Assembly (NCBI GenBank): GCA_014762505.1
Contig: JABURS010000030.1
Span: forward strand, 1 to 64,000
DNA length: 64,000 nucleotides
Source of the DNA: Chromatiales bacterium
Lineage (GTDB): Bacteria > Pseudomonadota > Gammaproteobacteria > SpSt-1174
Direction of reading: 5' to 3'
The position numbers and the translations under genes are program-made. Within the stretch, counting starts at the first letter, position 1. Each line of letters starts with the position of its first letter. The notes under the pieces are model-generated. The model was given only the letters and a program-made list of their open reading frames with translations. It had not been told where the DNA came from and ran no database searches. Shown here one piece after another: positions 24,859-33,162 of the stretch.

Positions 24859-25469
24859 TCCGGCTCCGTACCTATGTGTATATCGACTCGCTGCAGCCGC
24901 AGCTGGCCGAGTACATGGCGACCGTCTCCCAGGGCTTTCTGCCCGTACCGGGGGACTCCTGCCTGTGGGTGGAGGTTTCGCCGGGTATGGCGGTGCATCG
25001 CCTGACGGATGCGGCGCTCAAGGCCACCCGCGTGAACCTGGCCCAGCAGGTGGTGGAGCGTGAGTATGGCTCCATGGTGCTGCATCACCGCGACCAGAGC
25101 GATGTGCGCGAGGCCGGCCGGGTGCTGCTCTCCAAGATCGGCGCCGAGCAGTCGGACCGCCAGAGCTGCAAGGTGGCCTGGCAGGAGATCATCCGCGGCA
25201 TGACGCCCGACCACACCGTGCTGATCAACCGCCAGAACCGCCGTGGCTCCATGATCCTGCCCGAGCAGAGCATGTTCATCCTGGAGACCGAGCCGGCCGG
25301 TTATATCGTGTATGCCGCCAACCAGGCCGAGAAGGCCGCCAACATCACGTTGATCGACGTACGCGCCGTCGGCGCCTTCGGCCGCCTGACCCTGTCCGGG
25401 CGCGAGGCCGACGTGGACGAGGCCGCGGCCGCGGCACTGGCGGCCATCGAGAACCCGATGGGGACCTGA
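24855..25469 (+). CDS. Tandem BMC-domain protein (microcompartment shell-like), orphan
   Basis: The 204-residue protein shows two BMC-like halves. The C-terminal half is clear: [20 protein letters not shown], then [20 protein letters not shown], then [16 protein letters not shown] follows the shell-protein pattern. The N-terminal half has a parallel course ([20 protein letters not shown], then [18 protein letters not shown], then [10 protein letters not shown]). Tandem-BMC proteins form pseudohexameric trimers in shell facets, yet no other shell, CsoS2, vertex or encapsulated-enzyme genes are present. It sits 2.2 kb from cbbM and two bases before a Nudix gene. A free-standing assembly or a non-shell role is possible. 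Confidence 0.78.
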   Translation: MIRLRTYVYIDSLQPQLAEYMATVSQGFLPVPGDSCLWVEVSPGMAVHRLTDAALKATRVNLAQQVVEREYGSMVLHHRDQSDVREAGRVLLSKIGAEQSDRQSCKVAWQEIIRGMTPDHTVLINRQNRRGSMILPEQSMFILETEPAGYIVYAANQAEKAANITLIDVRAVGAFGRLTLSGREADVDEAAAAALAAIENPMGT

Positions 25470-25471
25470 GG

Positions 25472-26035
25472 ATGCATCGCCGGGAACTGCTGCAACTGCT
25501 GGCCGGCTATCGCACCCGATTCATGGAGGAGGGCGCCTACCTGCGGCGCGCCCGCGCCTTCGTCGAGGCGCAGCCCGACTGTTTCTATCGCGAGCTGTGG
25601 CCGGCCCATGTGACCGGTTCCGCCTGGGTGGTGAACCCGGACCGCAGCCATGTGCTGCTGATGCACCATCGCAAGCACGACCAGTGGTTCCAGCCGGGCG
25701 GGCATGCCGACGGTGACGCCGACATCCTGCGCGTGGCCCTGCGCGAAACGACCGAGGAGACCGGCCTGGACCCCGCCCAGGTACGGCTGGTGGATGGCAG
25801 CATCTTCGATCTCGACATCCACACCATCCCGCCGATGGGGGGCCACCCCGAGCACTCGCATATCGACGTCCGCTTCCTGGTGGAGATCGATGACCGCCTG
25901 CCCATTCCGGGCAACGACGAGTCGCACGAGGTGCGCTGGGTGGCGTTGCACGAGGTGTCGCGCTACAACAACAGCCCCTCGACCCGCCGCATGGTGGAAA
26001 AGACCCGCTGGCTGCGCAACATCCACGTCGCCTGA
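25472..26035 (+). CDS. Nudix hydrolase
   Basis: The 187-residue protein has a Nudix domain at about residues 48-165. The Nudix box reads GHADGDADILRVALRETTEETGL; the REx2EExG core is intact, but the first box Glu is replaced by Ala. Helix and loop features (QWFQPGGH before the box, HIDVRFLVEI after it) fit nucleotide-diphosphate-X hydrolases of the NUDIX type seen next to metabolic genes. It begins two bases after the BMC gene stop, so the two are certainly co-transcribed and probably translationally linked. The substrate is unknown; a sugar-phosphate or nucleotide housekeeping role is one option. Confidence 0.85.
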   Translation: MHRRELLQLLAGYRTRFMEEGAYLRRARAFVEAQPDCFYRELWPAHVTGSAWVVNPDRSHVLLMHHRKHDQWFQPGGHADGDADILRVALRETTEETGLDPAQVRLVDGSIFDLDIHTIPPMGGHPEHSHIDVRFLVEIDDRLPIPGNDESHEVRWVALHEVSRYNNSPSTRRMVEKTRWLRNIHVA

Positions 26036-26068
26036 GGCCGCCACGGCGCCGGCGACAGCCCCCCCCGG

Positions 26069-26902
26069 TTACTCCCAGCCCCAGATGTTGTTCATGAGCA
26101 GCCGCTCCAGGCCGGCGTATTCCTGCGGGTCGGCGGCGACGAAGGCCGTTGCCTCCGGGCGGAAGCTGGCGAAGATCCGGCCGGCCACCGGGGCGGCCAC
26201 CGCGGGGTCGGTCAGGCGCTCGTGCAGGGTCTGCATTTCGGCCGCGCCCAGCCGGGGTCCGACGGTCAGGGTCTGCTCGGGCAGCGCCGGCACATCGAAC
26301 ACGATCTTCAGCCCCTGGCGCTCCTCCGCCGGAATCTTCTTCTCGAAATAGAACTCGCGGAACAGGGCGGCCCGGCACTGGCCTTCCCGGAAGGCCTTGT
26401 ACACGGCGCCAAAGCCGCCGCGCTGGGCATAGACCACGGGCTGCTGCACCGGGTTGGTGTACTGCGCCATGAACTGCAGGGTGCCGAGATGCGGGGAGGA
26501 AAGGCCGCAGACGCGCAGGCCGATGAGCGAGTCGCGGTCGGTCAGGGCGGGATCGCTGGCCGGGCCGGCCACGAGGAAACGGATCTCGCCCGGCAGCTTC
26601 ACCACGGGCCGGTGCTGCAGGCGCTGCATGCGCCAGGCGGTGAGATGCGGGCCGTCGAGGACGATGTCGTATTCCCCGCGGCGCATGGCGAAGGAATAGG
26701 TGGTGAAGTCCTTCGGATAGCTGTAGACCACCTCGCGCCCGAGCCACGCGGAGAGGGCCCGCACCAGCGGCGTGTAGCGTTCCATGTCCTGCTGTTCACT
26801 GCCGCGCGGGGGTGAGCTGAAGACCAGGGGGGCTTCCTGCGCCACAAGGGGGCAGGCAAGCAGGGCCAGCAGCAGGGCGGTGGCGAGTTGGCGGATTGTC
26901 AT
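26069..26902 (-). CDS. PhnD-like periplasmic binding protein (orphan)
   Basis: The protein has a signal peptide (ATALLLALLACPLVAQEA) and a PhnD/transferrin-type substrate-binding fold. The FSSPPRGSEQQDMERYTPLV opening is typical, followed by YDIVLDGPHLTAW and VCGLSSPHLGTLQFM. Such proteins bind phosphonates, phosphite or other oxyanions, or act as sensor partners. No ABC permease or ATPase is adjacent, so transport would need partners elsewhere. The start at 26902 is favoured by GGAG nine bases upstream; an in-frame ATG at 26917 is alternative. Confidence 0.8.
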   Translation of the reverse strand: MTIRQLATALLLALLACPLVAQEAPLVFSSPPRGSEQQDMERYTPLVRALSAWLGREVVYSYPKDFTTYSFAMRRGEYDIVLDGPHLTAWRMQRLQHRPVVKLPGEIRFLVAGPASDPALTDRDSLIGLRVCGLSSPHLGTLQFMAQYTNPVQQPVVYAQRGGFGAVYKAFREGQCRAALFREFYFEKKIPAEERQGLKIVFDVPALPEQTLTVGPRLGAAEMQTLHERLTDPAVAAPVAGRIFASFRPEATAFVAADPQEYAGLERLLMNNIWGWE

Positions 26903-27224
26903 TCTTATTGTCTCCATGCCTGATGGCGGCCATCATGTCCGACCCTTGCGCGGCGCGCAGTGATTAGATGGGCAAGTCCTGCAGGCTTATTCCCTCTTCT
27001 CATGAGCCGCTTTCAACAGGCTGATCCTTATGGTTTTTTATCCTGCCTCGCTGGCCTGCCAGTACATCCCTTGCAGGTGACGGTTTACCTCACCGGCTGG
27101 CTGGGGTATATCAGGTACACAAGACAAGCACGTACATCGTGACTACGCTAAGTCGATGCAGTGAAGAAGAAACGGGCCCCGAGCCCGCCCTTGTCGTACT
27201 GTTCCTACAGGAGGATGTGTCCCC

Positions 27225-28220
27225 ATGAAGACCCGTAAATTGCTTGCAGGCCTGGTGGCGGCGTTCGCGCTGGCGACCTTTTCCACCGGTGCCCTGGCCG
27301 ATCGCGCCAACTGGCCCAAGTCCGTGACCATCGGCACGGCCTCGCTGGGTGGCACCTACTTCATCTATGGCGGCGGCTGGGCCCAGGTGGTCTCCGAGGT
27401 CGTCGGTGTGCCGGCCAGCGTGGAGAACACCGGTGGTCCGGCGGACAACTCAGTGCTGGTGAGCAACGGCGTGCATGCCTTCGGCATGGTGACGCTGGGC
27501 CCGGCCTATGACGCCTGGACCGGCAACAGCCCGCTGATGCCGGGTCAGGAATTCAAGGACATGCGCGCCATCTTCCCGATGTACGCCACGCCCTTCACGG
27601 TGGTGACGCTGAAGAGCTCCGGCATCGACAGCATGGCCGAGCTCGACGGCAAGCGCGTGGGCCCGGGCCCGGCCTCCGGTACGGCCGGTTCCTTCGTGCC
27701 GCGCTTTCTCAAGGACGTGGGTGTGAACGCGCGCATCCAGAACGGTAGCTGGAACGACCTGTCCCGCAACATGCAGGACGGTCAGCTCGATGCCGTGTTC
27801 TTCGGGGCCGGCATCCCGGTGTCCGCCGCCTCCGCCATCGAGGCGCAGCAGGAGATCAACGTCTTCTCCTTCTCCGAGGAGAACCGCAAGATGCTGCTGG
27901 ACAAGTACCCCTTCCTGGTGCCGTTCAACGTGCCGAAGGGTACCTACAAGGCCGTGACGCAAGACATGCCCACCGTGGCCATCTGGAACTTCGCCATCGC
28001 CAACAAGGACCTGCCGGATGACTTCGTCTACGAAGTGGTGAAGGCGGTGATGGAAAACAACGACCGCATGGTCCAGACCCACAAGACGGCGCGCTCCACC
28101 ATCCCGGACAACTTCGACAAGAACGGCTTCCTGTGGATGCACCCCGGCGCCATCAAGTACTTCCAGGAAAAGGGTTACACCGTCCCCGACAGCCTCTACC
28201 CGCCCGAATACAAGAAATAA
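27225..28220 (+). CDS. TRAP transporter solute receptor, TAXI family
   Basis: The 331-residue protein has a signal peptide (KLLAGLVAAFALATFSTGALA) and the TAXI-type receptor fold. Typical blocks are VTIGTASLGGTYFIYGGGWA, GPGPASGTAGSFVPRFLKD and LDAVFFGAGIPVSA. It delivers its solute to the fused TRAP permease encoded next. TAXI receptors often carry C4/C5 dicarboxylates or amino acids; the ligand cannot be told here. AGGAGGATGTGTCCCC precedes the ATG. The 322 bases between it and the PhnD-like gene (26903-27224) must contain its promoter; I see no gene or strong repeat there. Confidence 0.92.
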   Translation: MKTRKLLAGLVAAFALATFSTGALADRANWPKSVTIGTASLGGTYFIYGGGWAQVVSEVVGVPASVENTGGPADNSVLVSNGVHAFGMVTLGPAYDAWTGNSPLMPGQEFKDMRAIFPMYATPFTVVTLKSSGIDSMAELDGKRVGPGPASGTAGSFVPRFLKDVGVNARIQNGSWNDLSRNMQDGQLDAVFFGAGIPVSAASAIEAQQEINVFSFSEENRKMLLDKYPFLVPFNVPKGTYKAVTQDMPTVAIWNFAIANKDLPDDFVYEVVKAVMENNDRMVQTHKTARSTIPDNFDKNGFLWMHPGAIKYFQEKGYTVPDSLYPPEYKK

Positions 28221-28393
28221 GGGCGGGACACCATCCGGTGTTTCCCGTTGACCTGACAGGATAGGACCCCGGCCCCTCCCGCCTCTGGCGCGAGGGGCCT
28301 CGGCCGTGTCGTGGACAGGACGTCCCTGGCCCGGCCCAACCTCGCCATGCAGCAGCGGCTGCCGCATGTGTCGACACGAGGCCCACAAACACC

Positions 28394-30913
28394 ATGACAC
28401 ACAAGCACTCGCCCGAAGAAGTCGCCACGGGCCCGGTCATCGCCGAGGGCATCGACCAGGAACCCACCGCCGACAGTGAGCGGCGCCCGGGAGGCTGGCA
28501 GGCCCGGTTCTTTTTCACGCTCGGCCTGCTGTTCACGGCCTGGCACCTGTTCACGCTCAACCTCTACCCGATCGAGACCTGGACCTTTCGCATCGTCCAC
28601 GTGATGGGCGGATCGGTGCTGGGTTTCGGTCTGTTCGCCGCCGCGGGCATCGGCCTGACGCGGCAGACGCGTGCGCCACGCACTGCCCTGATCGTGGCCG
28701 TCGCCACCCTGGTCACGGCACTGGCCGCCCTGCATTTCCTCAAGGGCGCCTTCTTCAAGGCCGAGTGGGTCGCCGCCATGGAGGCCGGCGGCCTCTGGTT
28801 CTGGCTGTACCTGCTCGGTGGCATCATCCTGCTGGGTTCGCTGCTCTGGGCCTGTGTGGGCCGCGACCGGGCCCCGGCCCTGCTTGAACTCATCCCGCTG
28901 GGCATTGCCGTGGCGGCCATCGGCATCGCGCTGTCCATGGCGGGCTACGCCTTCTACCTGCGCTACGCCGCGGACATGCAGTTTCCGCCGCCGTGGGTGT
29001 TCAACTGGTTTGGCCCGGCGCTGGTGGTGGCGGCGCTCACCGCCGTGCTGAGCGGCTGGGTCTTCGGCAGCCGCGGACACGCGGTGAGCTGGACGGACTG
29101 GGTGCTGGTGCTCGCGGCCCTGTGCGTGGGCTTTTACATGATCTTCAACCTGCAGGTGCTGCAGTTCCGCGCCGGTGTGCTGCCCATGCAGCCCGATTTC
29201 CTCACGGCATTCACCGGCATCGTGCTGGTGCTGGAACTCACGCGCCGGCTGGCCGGGCTGGCCTTGCCGATCATCGCCATGCTGTTCATCGCCTACGTGT
29301 TCCTCGGCACCGAACTGCCGGGCTTCCTGCAGCACAACGGCGCCACGCCGGAGCGCTTCTTCTCCTATCTCTATGCGCTGGATGGCGTGTTCGGTGTCAC
29401 GACCGCCGTCTCCTCCACCTATATCATCCTGTTCATCATCTTCGGCGCCTTTCTGCAGGCCTCGAAGGTGGGTGACTACTTCGTGAACTTCGCCTTCTCC
29501 GTGGCGGGTGCGGCGCGCGGCGGGCCGGCCAAGGTGGCGGTGTTCGCCAGCGCGCTGATGGGCACCATCAACGGCACCTCGGCCGGCAACGTGGTGGCCA
29601 CCGGGTCGATGACCATCCCGCTGATGAAGCGGGTCGGTTACGGTTCGCGCAGTTCCGCCGCCATCGAGGCGGCCGCCTCCACCGGGGGGCAGATCCTGCC
29701 GCCGGTGATGGGGGCAGGCGCCTTCATCATGGCCGAGGTCACCGAGATCCCGTATACCGAGATCGTGGTGGCGGCCGTGATCCCGGCGCTGCTGTACTTC
29801 GTCGCCATCTTCTTCATGGTGGACGGCGAGGCACTGCGCAAGGGACTGAAGGGCATTCCGCGCAAGGACCTGCCGGTGATGCGCGAGATGCTCAAGCGCG
29901 TCTACCTGTTCGCTCCGTTGCTGATCCTGGTGGTGGCCCTGTTCAGCGGCAACTCGGTGATCCGTGCCGGTTCCCTGGCCCTGCTCATCACCATGATCGT
30001 CGCCTCCCCGCTGCGCTACTCGCTCAAGCTCTCGCTGCCGGTGGCCATTGTCGCGCTGCTGGGCATCACCGGGCTCAACGTCTTCGGCATCCTCACCATG
30101 CCGAGCCTGATGGAAACGGCCGGCATAGAGGTGCCGCGCTGGCTGAGCATCCTGGCCATACTCGGGCTGGCGCTGGTGCTGGCGAAGGGCATGGGCTTTA
30201 CGCGCTCGATCAAGGGGCTGGAGCTCGGCGCGCGCATGAGCCTGCAGATCCTGGCCGTGTGTGCCTGTGCGGGCATCATCGTCGGTGTCATCGCCTTCAC
30301 CGGCGTGGGCGGGCGCTTCGCCAACGTGCTGCTGCTGCTGGCCGAAGGCAGCCAGCTCGTCGCCCTGATCTTCGCCATGATGATCTCCATCCTGCTCGGC
30401 ATGGGCATGCCGACCACGGCCGCCTATGCCGTGGCCGCCTCGGTGGTCGCGCCGGGCCTGCAGCGCATGGGCATCGACCCGCTGGTGGCGCACATGTTCG
30501 TGTTCTATTACGCGGTCATCTCCGCCATCACACCGCCGGTGGCCCTGGCCGCCTTCGCCGGCGCGGGGATCAGTGGGGCCAATCCGCTGTCCACCTCCGT
30601 CGAGAGCTTCAAGGTGGGGCTGGCCGCCTTCATCGTGCCGTTCATGTTCTTCTACAGCCCGGGCCTGTTGATGCAGGGCGAGTGGCTGGTGATCGCGCGC
30701 AACGTGGTGACCGCCCTGTTCGGCGTGTACCTGCTGGCCGGCGCGGTGGTGGGCTACTTCAAGGGGCCGCTCACCTGGTATGCGCGCCTGCCGCTGGTGG
30801 TCGCGGCGATACTCATGATCTCGGGTACCCTGGTCACGGACCTCATCGGCATCGCCATCGCGGTGATCGTGTTCCTGCTGCAGCGTTATCGCCACCGCCC
30901 CGCGGCGGCCTGA
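28394..30913 (+). CDS. TRAP transporter permease, fused small and large subunits (DctQM type)
   Basis: At 839 residues with about 18 hydrophobic segments, this is a fused TRAP permease. The N-terminal third (about 40-210) corresponds to the small DctQ-like subunit. The rest is the 12-TM DctM-like subunit, with GTSAGNVVATGSMTIPLMKR, GGQILPPVMGAGAFIMAE and MGMPTTAAYAVAASV, which are signature stretches. It imports the TAXI-bound solute using an ion gradient. It is 173 bases downstream of the receptor gene; no gene lies between. A strong terminator follows. Confidence 0.93.
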   Translation: MTHKHSPEEVATGPVIAEGIDQEPTADSERRPGGWQARFFFTLGLLFTAWHLFTLNLYPIETWTFRIVHVMGGSVLGFGLFAAAGIGLTRQTRAPRTALIVAVATLVTALAALHFLKGAFFKAEWVAAMEAGGLWFWLYLLGGIILLGSLLWACVGRDRAPALLELIPLGIAVAAIGIALSMAGYAFYLRYAADMQFPPPWVFNWFGPALVVAALTAVLSGWVFGSRGHAVSWTDWVLVLAALCVGFYMIFNLQVLQFRAGVLPMQPDFLTAFTGIVLVLELTRRLAGLALPIIAMLFIAYVFLGTELPGFLQHNGATPERFFSYLYALDGVFGVTTAVSSTYIILFIIFGAFLQASKVGDYFVNFAFSVAGAARGGPAKVAVFASALMGTINGTSAGNVVATGSMTIPLMKRVGYGSRSSAAIEAAASTGGQILPPVMGAGAFIMAEVTEIPYTEIVVAAVIPALLYFVAIFFMVDGEALRKGLKGIPRKDLPVMREMLKRVYLFAPLLILVVALFSGNSVIRAGSLALLITMIVASPLRYSLKLSLPVAIVALLGITGLNVFGILTMPSLMETAGIEVPRWLSILAILGLALVLAKGMGFTRSIKGLELGARMSLQILAVCACAGIIVGVIAFTGVGGRFANVLLLLAEGSQLVALIFAMMISILLGMGMPTTAAYAVAASVVAPGLQRMGIDPLVAHMFVFYYAVISAITPPVALAAFAGAGISGANPLSTSVESFKVGLAAFIVPFMFFYSPGLLMQGEWLVIARNVVTALFGVYLLAGAVVGYFKGPLTWYARLPLVVAAILMISGTLVTDLIGIAIAVIVFLLQRYRHRPAAA

Positions 30914-30924
30914 CAGGAGCGTCC

Positions 30925-30963
30925 AGAAGAAGACGCCCGGGCTGGTCCCGGGCGTCTTCTTCT
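30925..30963. terminator. Bidirectional terminator between TRAP permease and a leftward gene
   Basis: A perfect 17-pair stem (AGAAGAAGACGCCCGGG at 30925-30941, CCCGGGCGTCTTCTTCT at 30947-30963) with a five-base loop lies between converging genes. A- and T-rich ends let it work in both directions. Confidence 0.85.
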
Positions 30964-30980
30964 GCATGGCGGCCGCGGCG

Positions 30981-31286
30981 TCAGAGGTACTTGATGCGCT
31001 GGCGCAGGTCCTCGATGTCCGTGGTCGCGTCCGCCAGGGTCTCGCCGTCGGCGGCGGTGCCGACGATCACGCCCTTGCCCGATACCGGGATGATGCTGTC
31101 GATCTGGAAGCGCCCGGCGGTGCCGCGCAGAAAGCATTCCTCGTCGAAGTAGAGGCGATCGCCGGCCTTGCCCACGGCGTCTGACTCGAGGGTGTCATAG
31201 CCGATCCGCGTCGCGATCTCGTCCCTGCCGTTGATGTCGATGACCTCGAGCTGCTGTGCCTGCGGGTCGATCAGGATGGCCTTCAT
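30981..31286 (-). CDS. Small conserved-looking protein of unknown function
   Basis: The 101-residue protein begins MKAILIDPQAQQLEVIDING, a pattern seen in small plasmid- or chromosome-borne proteins of unknown function. It then has a beta-rich centre with LYFDEECFLRGTAGRF and VSGKGVIVGTAADG. CAGGAGAACGAC precedes the ATG. No signal peptide is present. It converges on the TRAP permease gene and is otherwise alone. It might bind a small ligand or protein partner; nothing shows which. Confidence 0.65.
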   Translation of the reverse strand: MKAILIDPQAQQLEVIDINGRDEIATRIGYDTLESDAVGKAGDRLYFDEECFLRGTAGRFQIDSIIPVSGKGVIVGTAADGETLADATTDIEDLRQRIKYL

Positions 31287-31510
31287 GTCGTTCTCCTGCC
31301 GGTGGTCTTGATAAGCGGTATCGCAAGCTTAGTCGGCCCGGAGTCCGTGGTGAAATCATGAATCGCTATCGCCGCGAGAGGGGCTGTCTATCGGTGGTGG
31401 CGGTTGCTGTGCGACTTATGCCGGGAATTTCCCCGTCATCGTCCGGTCAATAGGCAGGTATGTCGTCCCGGTCAGGCCGGGGTATCGGGGAGCAATAACC
31501 GGGGGTGTCC

Positions 31511-33034
31511 ATGGCAAGACCGCGTGCGCGGCTGGCGATTTACGCGCTGGCCATCTTTCTGAGTTCGGCCGGCCTGATGGCGCTGGAGATCGCGGCGGCA
31601 CGCCTGCTGGCGCCCTATATCGGGGCCTCGCTGTATTCCTGGACGGCGATCATCGGGGTGGTGCTCGGCGGGCTGTCGCTGGGCAACTGGCTGGGAGGGG
31701 TGTGGGCCGACCGCGGGGCCGGCGAGTCGGTGGCCGGCTGGGTGTTGGGGGCCGGGGCGCTGGCCTGTGTCGGTGTGCTGCTGCTGCTCACCCTGATCGC
31801 CGGTCCGTTGCAGCGCCTGGAGATCGGCCTGCTGGCCGCGAGTTTCCTCTACGTGGCCGCCCTGTTCTTCGTGCCGGCGGTGCTGCTCGGCGTGGTCACG
31901 CCCCTGCTCACCACCCTGGCCCTCAGGCTCGACGCCCGTACCGGCCACGTGGTGGGCATGATGCATGCCCTGGCCGCCTTCGGCAGCATCGTCGGCACCT
32001 TCGCCACCGGTTATCTCTTCATCCAGTACTTCGGTACCCAGGCGGTGATCCTCGGCACCGGGGCGATGATGGCCCTGCTGGCCCTGGTATTCCTGCGGGG
32101 ACGACTGCCTGCCGTGGCCATCCTGGCGGTGCTGGCCGTGGGCCTCGTCACCTGGACCGGGGCCCGCGGCGGCCTGCAGGTGCCCTGCGACCGGGAGACG
32201 AACTACTTCTGCATCCGCGTGGTGGACATGACCCGCGACATGCCCTTCGGCGAGGCGCGCGGCATGGTGCTCGATCACCTGCTGCATGGCATCAGCCACC
32301 GGCAGCGTCCGCAGTTCCTGCCATCACCATATACCCATCTCATGGCCGAGGTCATCGATCTGCATGCCGGCGGCGTGCAGGGGCGGCCACTGCGCAGCTT
32401 CTTTGCCGGTGGCGGGGCCTATACCCAGCCGCGCGCCCTGCGGGCGCGCTATCCCGATGCCCGTATCGTGATCGCCGAGATCGACCCGGCCGTGACCGAG
32501 ATGGCGCGGGCGCAGCTCTACTACGACGGCGCAGAGGACGTGATCATCCATGCGGATGCACGTCGTGTACTCAACACCCAGCCCGAGAGCTATTTCGACG
32601 TCATCGTGGGGGACGTCTTCCATGACATCGCCATTCCCTATCACCTGGTGACGGCGGAATACGCCGAGCTGGTGCGCTCCCGTCTCACGGCGGACGGCCT
32701 GTACGTACTCAACGTGGTGGACGCCCACCCCGATCCCCGCCTGGTGAAGAGCATCGTGAAGACCCTGGGGACCGTCTTCCCGGACGTGCGCGTGTGGCTG
32801 GAGGAGTGGCCGCAGCGGCCCGAACGCATGACCTACGTGATCACCATGGGTGGCAGCGTCGCACTGCCCGATCGCCTGGTTGCCCGCCACTGGCCGCCGC
32901 GGGAGTGGCTGGATGTGAGCGAACGGCTCGCCACCACCGGCACGCCGCTGGCCGGCCTGCCGGTGCTCACCGACGACCGGGCGCCCGTGGAACGCCTGCT
33001 GTCGACACTGATCTTCGGCGAGCTGGGGCGCTAG
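31511..33034 (+). CDS. Membrane protein with spermidine-synthase-like methyltransferase-fold domain
   Basis: The 507-residue protein has about seven membrane helices in residues 1-225 (for example LAIFLSSAGLMALEIAAARL and AIIGVVLGGLSLGNWLGG). A soluble spermidine-synthase-like domain follows, with FFAGGGAYTQPRAL, ARIVIAEIDPAVTEMA and SYFDVIVGDVFHD. Many bacteria have such fused proteins; their reaction is unproven, and true polyamine synthesis is doubtful. The ATG at 31511 is preferred over a GTG six bases earlier. It ends in TAG. It is monocistronic as far as visible. Confidence 0.85.
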   Translation: MARPRARLAIYALAIFLSSAGLMALEIAAARLLAPYIGASLYSWTAIIGVVLGGLSLGNWLGGVWADRGAGESVAGWVLGAGALACVGVLLLLTLIAGPLQRLEIGLLAASFLYVAALFFVPAVLLGVVTPLLTTLALRLDARTGHVVGMMHALAAFGSIVGTFATGYLFIQYFGTQAVILGTGAMMALLALVFLRGRLPAVAILAVLAVGLVTWTGARGGLQVPCDRETNYFCIRVVDMTRDMPFGEARGMVLDHLLHGISHRQRPQFLPSPYTHLMAEVIDLHAGGVQGRPLRSFFAGGGAYTQPRALRARYPDARIVIAEIDPAVTEMARAQLYYDGAEDVIIHADARRVLNTQPESYFDVIVGDVFHDIAIPYHLVTAEYAELVRSRLTADGLYVLNVVDAHPDPRLVKSIVKTLGTVFPDVRVWLEEWPQRPERMTYVITMGGSVALPDRLVARHWPPREWLDVSERLATTGTPLAGLPVLTDDRAPVERLLSTLIFGELGR

Positions 33035-33162
33035 CCAGGGTCCGTTGATTGTCCGCCATAGGCCGGTCACCCCGGGTCAGGGGCCGATCTGGTTTAAGAT
33101 AACGTTGTGAGCCATACCGCCCGCCTTCCGTCCATTCGCTGCCCGCTACGCAGGCGCTTCCG

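Noticed and set aside
21262-26035. A carboxysome locus, suggested by RuBisCO plus a BMC protein
   Set aside because: No CsoS2, carbonic anhydrase, vertex or hexameric shell genes are present, and the RuBisCO is form II. Only an orphan tandem BMC protein can be claimed.
28196-30967. Long frame opposite the TRAP permease, rich in His, Asp and Gln
   Set aside because: It is the reverse image of hydrophobic GTG/ATC-type codons. There is no ribosome binding site, and the plus-strand permease is unmistakable.
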